From positions 62,001 to 126,000 of the forward strand of contig NZ_JAQVCH010000002.1 of NCBI RefSeq assembly GCF_028689845.1: DNA of 64,000 nt. Reading direction: 5' to 3'. The stretch's first letter is position 1. Every line of letters begins with the position of its first letter. Source of the stretch: Flavobacterium sp. GTDB lineage: Bacteria; Bacteroidota; Bacteroidia; Flavobacteriales; Flavobacteriaceae. The translations under genes and the position numbers were made by a program. Below, piece by piece: positions 63,183-64,000 of this stretch. Under the pieces are notes generated by a model that was given only the letters and a program-made list of their open reading frames with translations, searched no databases and was not told where the DNA came from.

Positions 63183-64000
63183 ATGGAAGAGAAAAACGCA
63201 AAACTCACGAGACAAACTGGTGCTCCTGTTTCAGACAATCAAAACGTACAAACCGCTGGTCCACGTGGCCCTATGTTGATGCAAGATGCTTGGTTTCTAG
63301 AGAAAATGGCAAACTTCGATAGAGAAGTAATACCTGAACGAAGAATGCATGCCAAAGGTTCAGGTGCTTTTGGAACCTTTACCGTAACACACGATATTTC
63401 AAAATACACCAAAGCTAAAATTTTTAGCGAAGTAGGTAAAAAGACAGAAATGTTTAGCCGTTTTTCTACCGTTGCAGGAGAAAGAGGTGCGGCAGATGCA
63501 GAACGCGACATCAGAGGTTTTGCCTTGAAGTTTTATACAGAAGAAGGTATCTGGGATTTAGTGGGAAACAATACACCTGTATTTTTCTTTCGTGATCCGA
63601 TGAAGTTTCCCGACTTAAACCATGCGGTGAAACGTGACCCAAAAACCAACCTACGAAGTGCTAACAACAATTGGGATTTCTGGACATTGCTTCCTGAATC
63701 TTTACACCAAGTTACCATAACCATGAGCGATCGTGGAATTCCAAAAGGTTACCGACATATGCACGGTTTTGGAAGTCATACATATAGTTTTATCAATCAA
63801 AAGAATGAAAGACATTGGGTGAAATTTCACTTTGTCACACAACAAGGCATTGAAAACCTTTCGGATGCAGAAGCGATGAAAGTAGTAGGAATGGATAGAG
63901 AATCTTCACAAAGAGACCTTTTTGACGCAATCGACAGGAAAGACTTCCCAAAATGGAAAATGTTTATTCAAGTAATGACAGAAGAACAAGCAAAAACCTA
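63183..64000 (+). CDS. kat: Heme catalase (partial, C-terminus beyond window)
   Basis: The frame starts at the ATG at 63183 and runs open to the window end (272 residues visible of about 500). It degrades hydrogen peroxide in the cytoplasm. The distal heme His56 ([14 protein letters not shown]) and Asn129 ([13 protein letters not shown]) are present with the usual spacing of 73. [20 protein letters not shown] and [17 protein letters not shown] are clade 3 catalase features. The heme-ligand tyrosine would be outside. The 187-bp upstream gap has no promoter that fits well. Confidence 0.95.
   Translation, partial: MEEKNAKLTRQTGAPVSDNQNVQTAGPRGPMLMQDAWFLEKMANFDREVIPERRMHAKGSGAFGTFTVTHDISKYTKAKIFSEVGKKTEMFSRFSTVAGERGAADAERDIRGFALKFYTEEGIWDLVGNNTPVFFFRDPMKFPDLNHAVKRDPKTNLRSANNNWDFWTLLPESLHQVTITMSDRGIPKGYRHMHGFGSHTYSFINQKNERHWVKFHFVTQQGIENLSDAEAMKVVGMDRESSQRDLFDAIDRKDFPKWKMFIQVMTEEQAKT

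Overview
The window looks like a chromosome segment of a Flavobacterium-like member of the Bacteroidota. Support comes from the AT-rich sequence, SusC/SusD outer-membrane pairs, lipoproteins, C-terminal type IX secretion (T9SS) sorting domains, and many promoters matching the Bacteroidota pattern (-7 box TAnnTTTG). The species cannot be named from sequence alone. No phage, insertion-sequence transposase, integrase or CRISPR array was found.

Layout. (1) 1-9131: a secreted nuclease cut by the window edge, a peptide-type ABC permease and a tail-specific protease on the minus strand; then surE, a small membrane protein, lpxB and comEC on the plus strand; then two periplasmic thioredoxin-fold proteins (minus). 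(2) 9188-14743: a peptide-use block with a DPP-IV-like peptidase and two POT peptide transporters. (3) 14906-17146: class II HMG-CoA reductase and a GHMP kinase (mevalonate route). (4) 17231-24940: an envelope and housekeeping run on the minus strand: coaX, a beta-barrel, a TPR protein, lptC, a small membrane protein, a CBS/CorC protein and a PpiD-like foldase. (5) 25039-28031: tRNA-Phe(GAA) and an AsmA-like protein.

(6) 28137-48669 is a complete starch/maltodextrin locus. SusC, SusD, a SusE-like lipoprotein and a T9SS-secreted GH13 amylase run leftward. A LacI-type regulator and then MFS transporter, beta-phosphoglucomutase, GH65 phosphorylase, GH13, GH31 and GH13 lipoprotein run rightward. 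A perfect 14-bp palindrome lies between susC and lacI. The genes suggest surface capture and cutting of starch, periplasmic trimming, import of maltose, and phosphorolysis to glucose and beta-glucose-1-phosphate, which PgmB converts to glucose-6-phosphate.

(7) 48670-53692 is the accessory part and the most unusual stretch. Three direct copies of a ~144-bp element with inverted ends (49186, 50009, 53412) bracket a lone AT-rich unknown gene and a decayed tandem array of PrcB-like lipoproteins, a delta-60-repeat T9SS protein and orphan T9SS tails. Next to it, 48867-49107 carries three successive short-period arrays (11 bp x 6, 10 bp x 6, 11 bp x 4). (8) 53693-64000: a phosphoesterase fused to an outer-membrane barrel, a urea transporter, a TMEM175-like channel, an AraC regulator, pirin, GNAT, YceI, a double MliC-like lipoprotein and a catalase cut by the window end.
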